DNA of 36,350 bases from Helicobacter_D sp964464895 (GTDB lineage: Bacteria; Campylobacterota; Campylobacteria; Campylobacterales; Helicobacteraceae): NCBI GenBank assembly GCA_964464895.1, contig CAYXGY010000013.1, forward strand, positions 1 to 36,350, read 5' to 3'. Made by a program: the position numbers and the translations under genes. Shown here in pieces: positions 5,501-14,229 of this stretch. The notes under the pieces were generated by a model. It searched no databases. It was not told where the DNA came from and was given only the letters and a program-made list of their open reading frames with translations. Each line of letters starts with the position of its first letter. Within the stretch, counting starts at the first letter, position 1.

Positions 5501-7873
5501 TTAAGGATTCTGCAAGATTTGCTGGGTGTTGATTTTAAAATCAAAGTATTTAGAACGCAACTTAGAAGCGGCAATCGTGGTAAATTGCGACGCGGCGGCA
5601 TTAAAGTTTTTTTCTTGCAAAAACAAGATTCCATTTGCGATTCTTGTCTCATAGTTTGTCGGGGCTTCTAGCTTGGAGAGTTGCAAAAGCGTAGCGGCAT
5701 TTTCAATATGTCCCGCACCAATCGCAGAAACCGCGCCCAAAAAAAGCGTTTGAGTGTCTTGCTCTTTGAAATCATCAACCAAACTATTATAAAGCGTGAA
5801 AGACTTTTCAAATTCTCGCAAATATAAATAAGTCAGTGCTAGTGCCTGAATCACGCCGCGCGCATCGTTTTGTTCTGTAATCAAGCGCGTATCTAAGTCT
5901 TGCTGGACATAATGCAAAGTCCCGATAATATGTGCGATTTCAATATACATTTCCCGCACGACAGAAGCCCCATAGTAGATTGGGTCTCTATTAATCTTGG
6001 AGTCTTGGTAATAGCTCTGCAACTTTAAGGCAAGGGATTTGGGCTCGTCTTGATAGTTGAGGGCTAAGAGCGTTAGGAGGTTGCTAATGGGGTCATTGGG
6101 ATACAAACGTTTCAATCCATTTGCAGATTTCACAAGCAAGGTTTGATTATTCATCTGCACGCCTTGTGCGAAATCCAAAGCATAATAAATTGCAACATTG
6201 CTTTCTTTGTCCTCAAGGAATTGTAAAGGTGTCGCGATTCCATCACGCGTAAAATTTAACAATGCTTGGATAAAGGTTTGTTCCTCTACGCTTCCTTGAA
6301 AATTTACGACTTCTCTCCCGATTTCACTCTCTAGACGTCCTGTATCGCGATAAGTTAGCTTGGCGGCAATCAAGGCAAAAACTCCGGCGTATAGGTCTTT
6401 TGGGTTGAGGTGGAAAGAGCGCAAAAAATGCTGATAGGACGCGTCAAAATTGCCCATTTGTGCGTAGTTCAAACCTAAATTATAATGCAAAATAGAGTGG
6501 TTAGGATAAGTATTGACGACTCGTGTCAATAAGGCATTGGCATTCCGAATATTGCCATTAAGTGTTTCTAGGATTGCATTAGCGATATTGCGATTCATTC
6601 TTGAAATTGTTTGTCCGCGCAATAAGATTTCTTTCGCCTCTTGTAGATTCTCAATGCGTATGTTGATACCACCTTCTTGAATCACACTAAAGGCTTCTTT
6701 GGCGTCAAAGACTTTGTAAGAAGCGAAGTAAAACAGGATATTATAGGCATTAAGCTTCTGTCCTGTGAAATTCTCCCAAAAGCGTCTTTGGGCAACATTA
6801 ATATCAAAGAAATCATCACGTAAAGTAATTTTAACAGGATAAGGATTGCGCTTGAGGGCTTCTTCGTTTTGGGCGTATTTGTTGGCAAGATGTGCCGCTT
6901 GACTATAATCTGCTAATTGCAATTTGACAAGCATTAAAGCCATATCGGATTCCAAAGTGCTTCCAAAAGTTTCAATGCTTTGTGTCAAAAGCCGATTTGC
7001 CTCGCCATAATCTCCAATACGCGCATAAAGCAAGGCGAGATTAAACCAAGTTTTTGGATTGGTGGAGTTTTTGCTTAGTGCGTCAATGGCTTTGTAATTG
7101 TTATCAAAATACGCATACATTGCGGCTAGAAGCTGATTACTTTCCTCTTGATAATAAGTAGAAGTATTATGCACCAGAGAGGAAAAAGCCTCCAAATAAT
7201 TGCCCAAATAAAAGTTTGTCAGTGCGTAGAGATAAGAATAAATCGGTAGATTCCCCGTTCTAGGAAGATAGGTTTGCGCAAGTTGCAAATAATAGCGGTA
7301 TTTCAAGGGCTCGTGCAAATACAAAGAGCAAATGGCTGCATTGAGTGCGCTAATGACTCTATCCTCTCCCAAGTCAATCGCCTTTTGAAAAGAATCCAAC
7401 GCTTCTAAATAGGATTTTTCCTCCATTTGTGCAACACCCAAATTATAATTAGAAAGCCCTTCAGAATAGTTAGAAATCTTGCCATACAAATCCAACGCTT
7501 CTTGTTTGTTGCCATTCACATAAAGAAAATTTGCTTTTTTGATGAGTGCTTCTAAGTTTTCTACATCGGTGATAATATCTGCGCCCTTATCAATGCTAAA
7601 TTCCATAGGAGGTAAGGCGTCAGTTTGTGTTTGTGGCGGCTTGACTTCGTGTGTCAAAATCCAACCAAGCAAGAAAATAAATCCAAGCAAGAAAAGTGCA
7701 AACAAAAGTGCCAAAATAACACTTAGCTTTTTATGCTGACTGAAAAATTCTAGCAATTTTTCAAATTTGCTTTGTGGTTTGGGAGCTTTGGGCTCTTTTT
7801 TTAAAATATCATCTAAAACACTAAAATTATCATCTAATTGGATTACCTGATTCTTTTCTTGATTTTCTGACAT
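5501..7873 (-). CDS. TPR-repeat inner membrane protein next to serS
   Basis: A 790-residue protein with a cytoplasmic N-terminus of about 50 charged residues, one membrane helix (51-73), and a long outward-facing region of tetratricopeptide repeats. Clear TPR-like units are at ANFLYVNGNKQEALDLYGKI, SNYNLGVAQMEEKSYLEALD and ILHYNLGLNYAQMGNFDASY. A large TPR membrane protein directly after serS is a conserved arrangement in H. pylori and Campylobacter. A flagellum-associated role has been proposed for such proteins in the phylum, but nothing here proves it. The ATG has an AAGGTGA site and follows the serS stop by 4 bases, so it is co-transcribed. Confidence 0.8.
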   Translation of the reverse strand: MSENQEKNQVIQLDDNFSVLDDILKKEPKAPKPQSKFEKLLEFFSQHKKLSVILALLFALFLLGFIFLLGWILTHEVKPPQTQTDALPPMEFSIDKGADIITDVENLEALIKKANFLYVNGNKQEALDLYGKISNYSEGLSNYNLGVAQMEEKSYLEALDSFQKAIDLGEDRVISALNAAICSLYLHEPLKYRYYLQLAQTYLPRTGNLPIYSYLYALTNFYLGNYLEAFSSLVHNTSTYYQEESNQLLAAMYAYFDNNYKAIDALSKNSTNPKTWFNLALLYARIGDYGEANRLLTQSIETFGSTLESDMALMLVKLQLADYSQAAHLANKYAQNEEALKRNPYPVKITLRDDFFDINVAQRRFWENFTGQKLNAYNILFYFASYKVFDAKEAFSVIQEGGINIRIENLQEAKEILLRGQTISRMNRNIANAILETLNGNIRNANALLTRVVNTYPNHSILHYNLGLNYAQMGNFDASYQHFLRSFHLNPKDLYAGVFALIAAKLTYRDTGRLESEIGREVVNFQGSVEEQTFIQALLNFTRDGIATPLQFLEDKESNVAIYYALDFAQGVQMNNQTLLVKSANGLKRLYPNDPISNLLTLLALNYQDEPKSLALKLQSYYQDSKINRDPIYYGASVVREMYIEIAHIIGTLHYVQQDLDTRLITEQNDARGVIQALALTYLYLREFEKSFTLYNSLVDDFKEQDTQTLFLGAVSAIGAGHIENAATLLQLSKLEAPTNYETRIANGILFLQEKNFNAAASQFTTIAASKLRSKYFDFKINTQQILQNP

Positions 7874-7877
7874 TTAA

Positions 7878-9167
7878 TCACCTTAAATAGGACTCTAAAA
7901 CTGCGGGAATCTTAATATTTCCATCTTTTTGCTGATAATTTTCCATAATCGCAACTAAGGTGCGTCCAACCGCCAAACTTGAGCCATTGAGCGTATGTAC
8001 TAATTGATTCTTTTTGTTAGTCTTGTAACGAATTTTGGCGCGTCTTGCTTGAAAATCACGCGTATTAGAGATAGAGCTAATCTCGCGATAACAATTTTGT
8101 CCGGGTAGCCATACTTCAATATCTACCGTGTTGCTTGCACCAAACCCTAAATCCCCTCCACAGAGTTGAACCAAACGATGGGGAAGCCCTAAAGAGACTA
8201 AAAGCTCGGAAGCACAAGCAATCATACGCTCTTGCATTATCTCACTTTCCTCTGGTGTCGTGATAGCGACAAGCTCCACTTTATCAAATTGGTGTTGGCG
8301 AATGATTCCTCGCGTATCACGCCCGGCACTCCCTGCTTCCTTTCTGAAACACGGCGTATAGGCTGTGAGCATTAAAGGCAAATCTTCTTCATTTAAGATT
8401 TCATCACGATAGAGGTTCGTAAGCGTTACTTCCGCTGTGGGTATCAAATAAAGCTCGTGTCCTTTAGTGGCGTTTTTATCACAAGATTCCTCCCCCTCAA
8501 ATTCTGATATTTTGAACAAGTCATTTTCAAATTTTGGTAATTGACCTGTGCCAAAAAGCGTTTGTGCATTGGCAATTGCAGGTGTTCCAACCTCGCTAAA
8601 TCCTCGCTTGGCATTAAAATCAAGCATATAATTGATTAACGCACGCTCTAACTTCGCTCCCATTCCCATAAAGACGCTAAAACGACTTTTGGCAAGCTTC
8701 ACCCCGCGTTCAAAATCAATCCAACCATTTTGCTCGGCTAACTCCCAATGCTCTTTGGGTTTGAAATCAAAATGCGGAGGCTCTAATACCTTTTTGATTT
8801 CAACATTATCGCTTTCATCTTTTCCAAAGGGTGTTTTAGAATCGGGAATATTGGGGATATTATGGGAAAGTTCTTGAAGTTTATTCTCCCATAATTCTAC
8901 CTCTTGGGCATAAAGCGCAATTTGTGCTTTTAACAAATCGCATTCTTCCTTTAAGGAATGAATGTCGCCTCCTTCTTGCTTAGTTTTGGCAAACAATTTA
9001 GTCTTTGCATTTTGTGTAGCCTGCAATTCCTCTAAAGCAGATTTTTTTTGCTTATAGTTGAGGCTACTTTCGCGCAATGTGTTTAAAAAAACCGCATCAA
9101 TGTCGCGCTTGGATAGTTTTTCCATTACCTCTTCAAAATGGTGAATGAGAAGTTTTAAGTCAATCAT
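7878..9167 (-). CDS. serS: Seryl-tRNA synthetase
   Basis: Class II aminoacyl-tRNA synthetase charging tRNA-Ser. The N-terminal half (about residues 25-105) is the antiparallel coiled-coil arm that grips the tRNA variable arm. Motif 2 is visible as TPCFRKEAGSAGRDTRGIIR and motif 3 near the C-terminus as NGSSLAVGRTLVAIMENYQ. The frame extends four codons further to a TTG, but ATG at 9167 gives the usual MIDLKLL start. It is the first gene before the TPR protein and has a candidate -10 within 9270-9275. Confidence 0.96.
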   Translation of the reverse strand: MIDLKLLIHHFEEVMEKLSKRDIDAVFLNTLRESSLNYKQKKSALEELQATQNAKTKLFAKTKQEGGDIHSLKEECDLLKAQIALYAQEVELWENKLQELSHNIPNIPDSKTPFGKDESDNVEIKKVLEPPHFDFKPKEHWELAEQNGWIDFERGVKLAKSRFSVFMGMGAKLERALINYMLDFNAKRGFSEVGTPAIANAQTLFGTGQLPKFENDLFKISEFEGEESCDKNATKGHELYLIPTAEVTLTNLYRDEILNEEDLPLMLTAYTPCFRKEAGSAGRDTRGIIRQHQFDKVELVAITTPEESEIMQERMIACASELLVSLGLPHRLVQLCGGDLGFGASNTVDIEVWLPGQNCYREISSISNTRDFQARRAKIRYKTNKKNQLVHTLNGSSLAVGRTLVAIMENYQQKDGNIKIPAVLESYLR

Positions 9168-9265
9168 AATAAATCCCAAAAATTAAATGGCTAGATTCTA
9201 CACTAAGGCTTGTTAAAACACACTAAAAATTTACAAAAATCATCAAAAATTCCACAATAATAATG

Positions 9266-9275
9266 TATAATTATA
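9266..9275. promoter_or_regulatory. Overlapping divergent -10 boxes (serS and small membrane gene)
   Basis: TATAAT on plus (9266-9271) and TATAAT on minus (9275-9270) overlap in the palindromic core of TATAATTATA. The plus box would start transcription near 9278 for the small membrane protein; the minus box near 9263 for serS. RNA polymerase cannot use both at once. Confidence 0.5.
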
Positions 9276-9293
9276 AATTATGCTTAAGTTTTG

Positions 9294-9309
9294 TTAGGTT
9301 TCAACCTAA
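9294..9309. promoter_or_regulatory. Perfect dyad in the leader of the small membrane gene
   Basis: TTAGGTT, TC, AACCTAA: a 7-2-7 perfect inverted repeat 15 bases after the predicted plus-strand start and 16 bases before the GGAG site. The two-base centre suits a protein operator better than a stable RNA hairpin. The regulator is unknown. Confidence 0.45.
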
Positions 9310-9334
9310 AAATTCATCTTATTTGGAGTTAAAC

Positions 9335-9553
9335 TTGAATTCTGTCGGAAGTTTTGCAATCGTGCTTGGGATTTTATGTGTCGTTTCAATCGTAATTTTA
9401 GCCATTACAGGAATGTCGGTTAGCAAAAGTGGGAGCAAACTCACCTCTTTTGAAAAAAAGATTCTCTTTAGCGTGGCTTTCTTTATTTGTTTGGGAATTA
9501 TTGCGCTCTATATTGTTTCTAATTTGAATTTATTTTTTGCATTGTTTTCTTAG
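9335..9553 (+). CDS. Small two-helix membrane protein, unknown function
   Basis: I do not recognise the family. The frame is open from 9263, but the only well-placed ribosome site is GGAG at 9325-9328, before a TTG at 9335. That gives a 72-residue protein: one membrane helix at about residues 6-26 (FAIVLGILCVVSIVILAITG), a short basic loop (SVSKSGSKLTSFEKK), and a second helix at 45-70. The amphipathic loop and size fit a small inner membrane protein. It is one of the few plus-strand genes, divergent from serS, with its stop overlapping the convergent MATE gene by a few bases. A dyad precedes it, hinting at regulation. Confidence 0.6.
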   Translation: MNSVGSFAIVLGILCVVSIVILAITGMSVSKSGSKLTSFEKKILFSVAFFICLGIIALYIVSNLNLFFALFS

Positions 9554-10890
9554 ACTTTTTGATTTTTCCAAGAACCACTTTGAAAAATTTTCCAATACAC
9601 AAACGCACGCAAAAAGGTTTCTATGCAAATGCAAAGATAGATATAAATTGCAGGATAGCCTCTTGTGGCAATAAAATAACAGGGCGCAACGCGTAATCCC
9701 CAAATCATTAGGCTATTAATCAAAAGGGTGATTTTGGTAATCCCAGCCCCACGCAATGCGCCATCAAGAATGCAAATAAATGCAAAGGCAATCTGTGAAA
9801 CCCCAATAGGAATCAAATAATTTGCGCTTGCGCGGATTGTCGCGGAATCCTCACTAAAAAAACTAGACCAAAAGGGGGCAAAGGCGGTCATCAAAAATCC
9901 AACTACTCCCATAAAAAGTCCGCCCAAAAGCAAGGTATTTAAGGTAGAATATTTCGCTTCTAATGGCTTTCTTGCTCCAAGATTCTGACCCATTAGTGCC
10001 ATTGCCGCAATCATAAAGCCAAATCCCGGCATAAAGGCGAATCCCTCAATCCTCGTGGCAATTTGATAGCCCGCCAAATCGTAAGTTCCATAAAGTGCGA
10101 CAAATTTTGTCATTATAATAATGGCAAAGAGGGTAAAAAGACGCTCACAACCGCTAGGAATTCCAACGATAAAAGCGCGTTTGATATAATCAAAGTTGAT
10201 TTTGCCCCTAAGAGAAATGGGGCTCTTTTTGTAAAACAAAAGACAAGCAAATAAGGCGGAGGTTTCTAAGAAATTGACAATCAAAGTCCCAATGGCTGCA
10301 CCCAGCACACCCAATGCGGGCACAACAAGAAACCCAAAAATCAAAGTAGATTTCACGAGAGGATTTAAAAGCGTGATAAAAATCTTGATATAAAAGGGTA
10401 GTTTGGTCGCTCCACTTGCAGAAAATGCAGAAATGCTCACTTGTTTTATCAGCAATAGAGGCACGCTAAAGAGCACAATACTCAAATACTCACTTCCAAT
10501 ACTATGCGCGGCGGGTTCTATCCCAATCCAAGTGAAAAAAGTATCAAAACCAAGAAACGCGAGAAACATTAAAGGCAAAGAAAAACAAAAGGCGGCAAAG
10601 CTCAAACTCACCACAACTTCATCGGCGGCTTTTTTATCATTTGTTCCCAAGAATCGTGAGACTAAAGCACTATTGCCTACAAAAATAATCGTTGTAAAGG
10701 CAAACACAAGCATAATGAAATTTAAACTCACCCCCACAGCAACAATTGCGCTTGCCCCAAAAGTGCCAATCATCAGTAAATCAATAGAGAGATTAATAAT
10801 GTCCAAAAGCGAATTTAAACCAGAGGGAATCGCAATGTTTAGGATTCTACGACTACGTTCTTTAGAATAGAATCGTATCTTACCCCACAT
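9550..10890 (-). CDS. MATE-family multidrug/metabolite exporter
   Basis: A 446-residue polytopic protein with about 12 membrane segments in two similar halves. It shows the MATE start (ILNIAIPSGLNSLLDIINLSIDLLMIG) and, in the second half, the matching IVGIPSGCERLFTLFAIIIMTKF. Family members exchange H+ or Na+ for cationic drugs or metabolites; the substrate cannot be read. The ATG is preceded by AAGGAG and GAGG. It is the last gene of the minus-strand run, separated from the acidic protein gene by 99 bases containing a repeated motif, and may have its own promoter there. Its 3' end overlaps the plus-strand membrane gene. Confidence 0.88.
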   Translation of the reverse strand: MWGKIRFYSKERSRRILNIAIPSGLNSLLDIINLSIDLLMIGTFGASAIVAVGVSLNFIMLVFAFTTIIFVGNSALVSRFLGTNDKKAADEVVVSLSFAAFCFSLPLMFLAFLGFDTFFTWIGIEPAAHSIGSEYLSIVLFSVPLLLIKQVSISAFSASGATKLPFYIKIFITLLNPLVKSTLIFGFLVVPALGVLGAAIGTLIVNFLETSALFACLLFYKKSPISLRGKINFDYIKRAFIVGIPSGCERLFTLFAIIIMTKFVALYGTYDLAGYQIATRIEGFAFMPGFGFMIAAMALMGQNLGARKPLEAKYSTLNTLLLGGLFMGVVGFLMTAFAPFWSSFFSEDSATIRASANYLIPIGVSQIAFAFICILDGALRGAGITKITLLINSLMIWGLRVAPCYFIATRGYPAIYIYLCICIETFLRAFVYWKIFQSGSWKNQKV

Positions 10891-10931
10891 ACTCCTCTCT
10901 CCTTATTTCTTTGGTTTTAAGTTTATTTGAT

Positions 10932-10991
10932 GCTTTTAGAATATGCAAAAACTTGTTTAGTTGATTTGCTTCTTTAAAATAGCAAAAACTT
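10932..10991 (-). repeat. Two direct copies of a 23-24 base motif, 36 bases apart
   Basis: Copies at 10932-10954 and 10968-10991 share GCTT at one end, a TTTA/ATTCTA-like middle and GCAAAAACTT at the other end. They lie between the acidic protein gene and the MATE start; the second overlaps the acidic protein stop. The spacing of about 3.4 helical turns could place two regulator molecules on one side of the DNA. No T-run terminator is present. Confidence 0.4.
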
Positions 10992-11322
10992 AGACAGAAA
11001 TATTCAGATGAATAATCGTGCCGTCTTCTTTGGTTTGTATAGAATCCTGTGATTCTTGGGTTTCTTTGGAATCTTCCTCTTGTTTTTTTTCTTGCTCTTC
11101 TTCTTGTTCGGGCTCTTTGCCATTGCCCTCACGTTCGTCATTTGCCTCAAGTATTTCCTCTGCAGGACGCACTTCTTTGATTTCCTCTTGGCGGTCTTGC
11201 ATTTCTTGCAAATTCACCATTGCTTGGAAGTCAAGTTTCACTTGTGAATTTGCGTGTTGCACAGAACTCACTTGCGCATTTTGATGAATATGTGTAATAT
11301 TGCCAATAGGAGAAACTGCCAT
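10990..11322 (-). CDS. Small acidic, disordered conserved protein
   Basis: About 110 residues, beginning MAVSPIGNITHIHQNAQV. The start at 11322 is chosen because it follows AAGGATTA and leaves one base after the upstream stop; the longer frame lies inside the NFACT gene. After a predicted helix (QVKLDFQAMVNLQEMQDRQEEI) most of the protein is Glu/Gln/Lys-rich, from about residue 60 to 95, and surely disordered. It ends GTIIHLNISV. I recall similar short proteins with a VSPIGN start in other Campylobacterota, function unknown. Position after the NFACT gene suggests co-expression rather than a known shared role. Confidence 0.65.
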   Translation of the reverse strand: MAVSPIGNITHIHQNAQVSSVQHANSQVKLDFQAMVNLQEMQDRQEEIKEVRPAEEILEANDEREGNGKEPEQEEEQEKKQEEDSKETQESQDSIQTKEDGTIIHLNISV

Positions 11323-11323
11323 A

Positions 11324-12655
11324 TTAATCCTTTTTAAGCTGAATCGTTTGCTCTTTGGCATAAACGACATTCGCGCCCAATGTGATTTTGACAAATTTAC
11401 GCTTGGTGTAATCCACCGCGTAATTTTCGCCAGAACCTTTTGCGAATCCTACTAAAATTTGTGCAGCTTTTTGTAAGATTATATCAGAAATTTTAGATTT
11501 TCCACAATGGATAATGCAATGCGAACTTGGAATCCCACGAATATGCAGCCAAATATCCTCTGCTTTGGCAGCCTTTAGCAATGCAAGATTTTCTCGCTCA
11601 TTCTTGCCAATAGAGACTTTGAAGCCCCCGACAAAAAAACTTTCAAATGCCTTTAATCTCTGCTTGGGTTCTTTTGCATTGGATTTTTTTTGCAAATTAG
11701 AATCCAAAATCTGTAAATCATTGAGATTTGTTACATTTTGTATCATCTTGAGCAAATTTTCATAAAAAAAGATTTTTTCTTTTAAATTTTGAGCTTGCAA
11801 ATGGATATTTTTTGCTTTTTTAGCAAGTTTTTTAGAATTTTCAAAGAAAATTTGCGCACAATGGCTTAGAGAATGGGCTTTATCTGGAAAGATAATTCGC
11901 TCATTCTCTAGTAAAATTTCCCTCCCTTTAAAGTCGGGATAAAGATAGAGATTCTGTAAAATGAGCTGCCCTAGATAAGCTTCCCTTTGCGCATTGGCTT
12001 CCAAAATATTTTTATCCTCTAAAGATTCCAAATGCTGCTTTAATTGGGCGATTTTTTGGGTGATTTGCGTGCTAGATTTCGCAATTTTTGCCTTTAATTC
12101 CTTTGCTCTTAAATGCTTGAAATTGTTTTCAAGTGCGCTGAATAATTCCCCCTCCTCTTTAAGCATTGGAGCAATTTCTGGCTGTGGCAAGGGCAAAAGT
12201 GGCTTTGCGATTCTCACTTCCCGAAAGGATTGTTCTTTGGTAATATGACGCAAGGCGTCCAACACGATTTGGTGAGAATCTAATAAAATCAAATTTGTAT
12301 TTCTGCCTGTAAATTCGGCTTGCAATACCACTTGAAAAGTTTTATAGCTATTTTGGGTTTGCAAAGTGAGCTGCAAAATACGATTATTGCCATCGGTTTT
12401 TGCTTGGATAATCAGGGCATTAAAGCAGTATTTTTGCAAGCTCTTGTCAAAAGGGGCTTGATAAACTTTTAATGGAATCAATGTTTCTTTGCTCACAAAA
12501 ATCGTGCTTTTGCCTTTGCTTAAATCTATGAAAAACAATGTGCCATTAATGTCTATTTTAAACAAATTATCCGCGATTCTATAAATAGAGCGCAATTTCA
12601 AAGGCGGGGTTTGGTTTAAGTAATGTGCAAATTTTTGTAATGTAGAGAGATTCAT
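11324..12655 (-). CDS. NFACT-family protein (RqcH/FbpA-like), short form
   Basis: 443 residues. The N-terminal NFACT-N domain shows the TGRNTNLILLDS segment near residue 115. A coiled coil covers about 180-310, and the C-terminal NFACT-R domain carries WLHIRGIPSSHCIIHC and ends with the typical VDYTKRKFVKITLGANVVY. Family members (RqcH in Bacillus) bind stalled 50S subunits and add alanine tails for degradation; older annotations call them fibronectin-binding proteins. It is shorter than the roughly 570 residues of Bacillus RqcH. Where RqcH has its Asp-Arg pair, this reads Asn91-Arg92 (GNNRILQL), by my alignment by eye. Function as a ribosome rescue factor is likely but the variant raises a question. 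Confidence 0.8.
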   Translation of the reverse strand: MNLSTLQKFAHYLNQTPPLKLRSIYRIADNLFKIDINGTLFFIDLSKGKSTIFVSKETLIPLKVYQAPFDKSLQKYCFNALIIQAKTDGNNRILQLTLQTQNSYKTFQVVLQAEFTGRNTNLILLDSHQIVLDALRHITKEQSFREVRIAKPLLPLPQPEIAPMLKEEGELFSALENNFKHLRAKELKAKIAKSSTQITQKIAQLKQHLESLEDKNILEANAQREAYLGQLILQNLYLYPDFKGREILLENERIIFPDKAHSLSHCAQIFFENSKKLAKKAKNIHLQAQNLKEKIFFYENLLKMIQNVTNLNDLQILDSNLQKKSNAKEPKQRLKAFESFFVGGFKVSIGKNERENLALLKAAKAEDIWLHIRGIPSSHCIIHCGKSKISDIILQKAAQILVGFAKGSGENYAVDYTKRKFVKITLGANVVYAKEQTIQLKKD

Positions 12656-12675
12656 ATCCGCTCTTTTTAAGTATG

Positions 12676-14229
12676 TTATGTTTCATTGACGCGTTTGGTA
12701 GCAAACTCTAATGCCTCTTTTGTGATTTGTGCGCCACTAATCATTCGTGCAATCTCGTGGATTCTACCCTCTTTATCTAATGGAATAATCTGCGAACCTT
12801 GTGCGCCTTTTTGCACCAAAAAGTGCGTGTCTGCTAGGCTTGGCATATGGGATTGATGCGAGATTGCAAAGACTTGATAACTACGAGAAAGTGCCTTGAG
12901 AGCCTCCGCAACGCCTTGTGATTCCTCCCCGCTTAGATTGGCATCAACCTCATCTAAGATGATAATTGCCTGATTTTTTTCTTGCACACTCTGTGTAAGC
13001 AAAAGCGCAAGACGCAATCGGTTAAATTCGCCCGAACTTAGATTTTTTAGCTCAGTGTTAAGGGAGATTTCTAATAATTGATTGCCAAAGGGCAGATAAG
13101 ATTCCACTTCTTTAATGGGATTCAATACAACTTTGGCATTTGGCATTTTGAGCGAACCAAGAGCCTTGCTTAAAGCACTACTAAAACTTGCAAGCTGCTT
13201 CTCTCGCGCCTTTTGCAACGCATTTGCGCTTTGCTCTAAGGACTTTTTAGCATTTTCAAACTGCAAAGTAGAATCCCTCACAATAGAATCCAAGTTCTCG
13301 TATTTCTCTAATTCTTGTTTTTTGACTGCCAAATATTCTAATGCCTCTTCTACTCCACCATATCTAGTTTTAAGCGCACTCAAAGCCTCAATGCGGTTCA
13401 AAATCTCCTCGGGATTTATGTCCTCTAAATCTCCTAGCCGCTCACTTTCTTGTTCGCATAATTCCTCTAATTCATTCAGGGCATTGACGATAGAATCCTC
13501 TTGCTTGCCAATGAGATTTAAAAAGTAAGAAATATGCTGACGATGACTTAAAAATTCCTGCACTCTCTGCAAACTCTCATTGATTTTTTCTTTTTTGGAA
13601 AGCTCTTTTTTGAGCGTCAAAAGCTCCTCGTATTCTCCCTTTTTGGGATTTAGAGATTCTAATTTTTGGATTTCAAAACTTACAAATTCTTTCAGCTCCG
13701 CGACCCTCAATGCTTCCTCTTGTAATTTTTTCAATGCGATTTTTGCATTTTGAAACTGCATAAAAGAATCCTTATAGGCATTTAAAAGTGCATTGTATGT
13801 GGAATCTTTAGAATTACAAAAAGAATCAAAAACTAAAAATAAATTTTCCACGCTCGCCGCATCATCAAACTTCGTGCTTAAATGCTTTAAAAAAGGAGCG
13901 AATATCTGTTGTACTTTCTTTTTGGGGATATTTTGAGCGTTTAAAAAAAAGCGAATCTTGTCTTTTTTCGTCAATGTCAAAATCACCTCGCCCTCCTCTA
14001 AAAGCCCCTCAAATTCTTGTGCGATTCCCTGTAATTCCAAAGTTGCTTCCAAAACCTGCGCATTGCACTCACGCAAGCCAAAAAGTGCGAGAATAGATTC
14101 CATTAGCACGGATTTCCCCGCTCCACTTGCTCCACTAAAAACATTAAAATGTGCATCGGGGGCAAAGGTTGCGTCCTTAAAAGCGGGAGAATTTTTAATC
14201 GTGATTTGATGAATCAGCATTTTTTGCAT
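12676..14229 (-). CDS. recN: DNA repair protein RecN
   Basis: SMC-like ATPase of recombinational repair, 517 residues. Walker A GASGAGKS is at residues 33-40, long coiled coils flank the middle (about 145-355), ABC signature LSSGEFNRLRLALLL, Walker B AIIILDEVDANLSGEE, and a D-loop/switch region ending FAISHQSHMPSLADTHF. It is slightly shorter than the roughly 550 residues of E. coli RecN, with reduced coiled coil. Its ATG overlaps the nadK stop (TAATG), as in many bacteria where nadK and recN are neighbours; a second ATG three codons on is possible. Confidence 0.93.
   Translation of the reverse strand: MQKMLIHQITIKNSPAFKDATFAPDAHFNVFSGASGAGKSVLMESILALFGLRECNAQVLEATLELQGIAQEFEGLLEEGEVILTLTKKDKIRFFLNAQNIPKKKVQQIFAPFLKHLSTKFDDAASVENLFLVFDSFCNSKDSTYNALLNAYKDSFMQFQNAKIALKKLQEEALRVAELKEFVSFEIQKLESLNPKKGEYEELLTLKKELSKKEKINESLQRVQEFLSHRQHISYFLNLIGKQEDSIVNALNELEELCEQESERLGDLEDINPEEILNRIEALSALKTRYGGVEEALEYLAVKKQELEKYENLDSIVRDSTLQFENAKKSLEQSANALQKAREKQLASFSSALSKALGSLKMPNAKVVLNPIKEVESYLPFGNQLLEISLNTELKNLSSGEFNRLRLALLLTQSVQEKNQAIIILDEVDANLSGEESQGVAEALKALSRSYQVFAISHQSHMPSLADTHFLVQKGAQGSQIIPLDKEGRIHEIARMISGAQITKEALEFATKRVNET

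Noticed and set aside
9263..9334. Upstream extension of the small two-helix protein to an ATG at 9263
   Set aside because: That ATG overlaps the -10 box and has no ribosome site; the TTG at 9335 has GGAG at the right distance.
10403..10870. 155-codon plus-strand frame inside the MATE gene
   Set aside because: Antisense shadow of a clearly conserved transporter; Lys/Thr/Ile-rich translation with no domain and no ribosome site.
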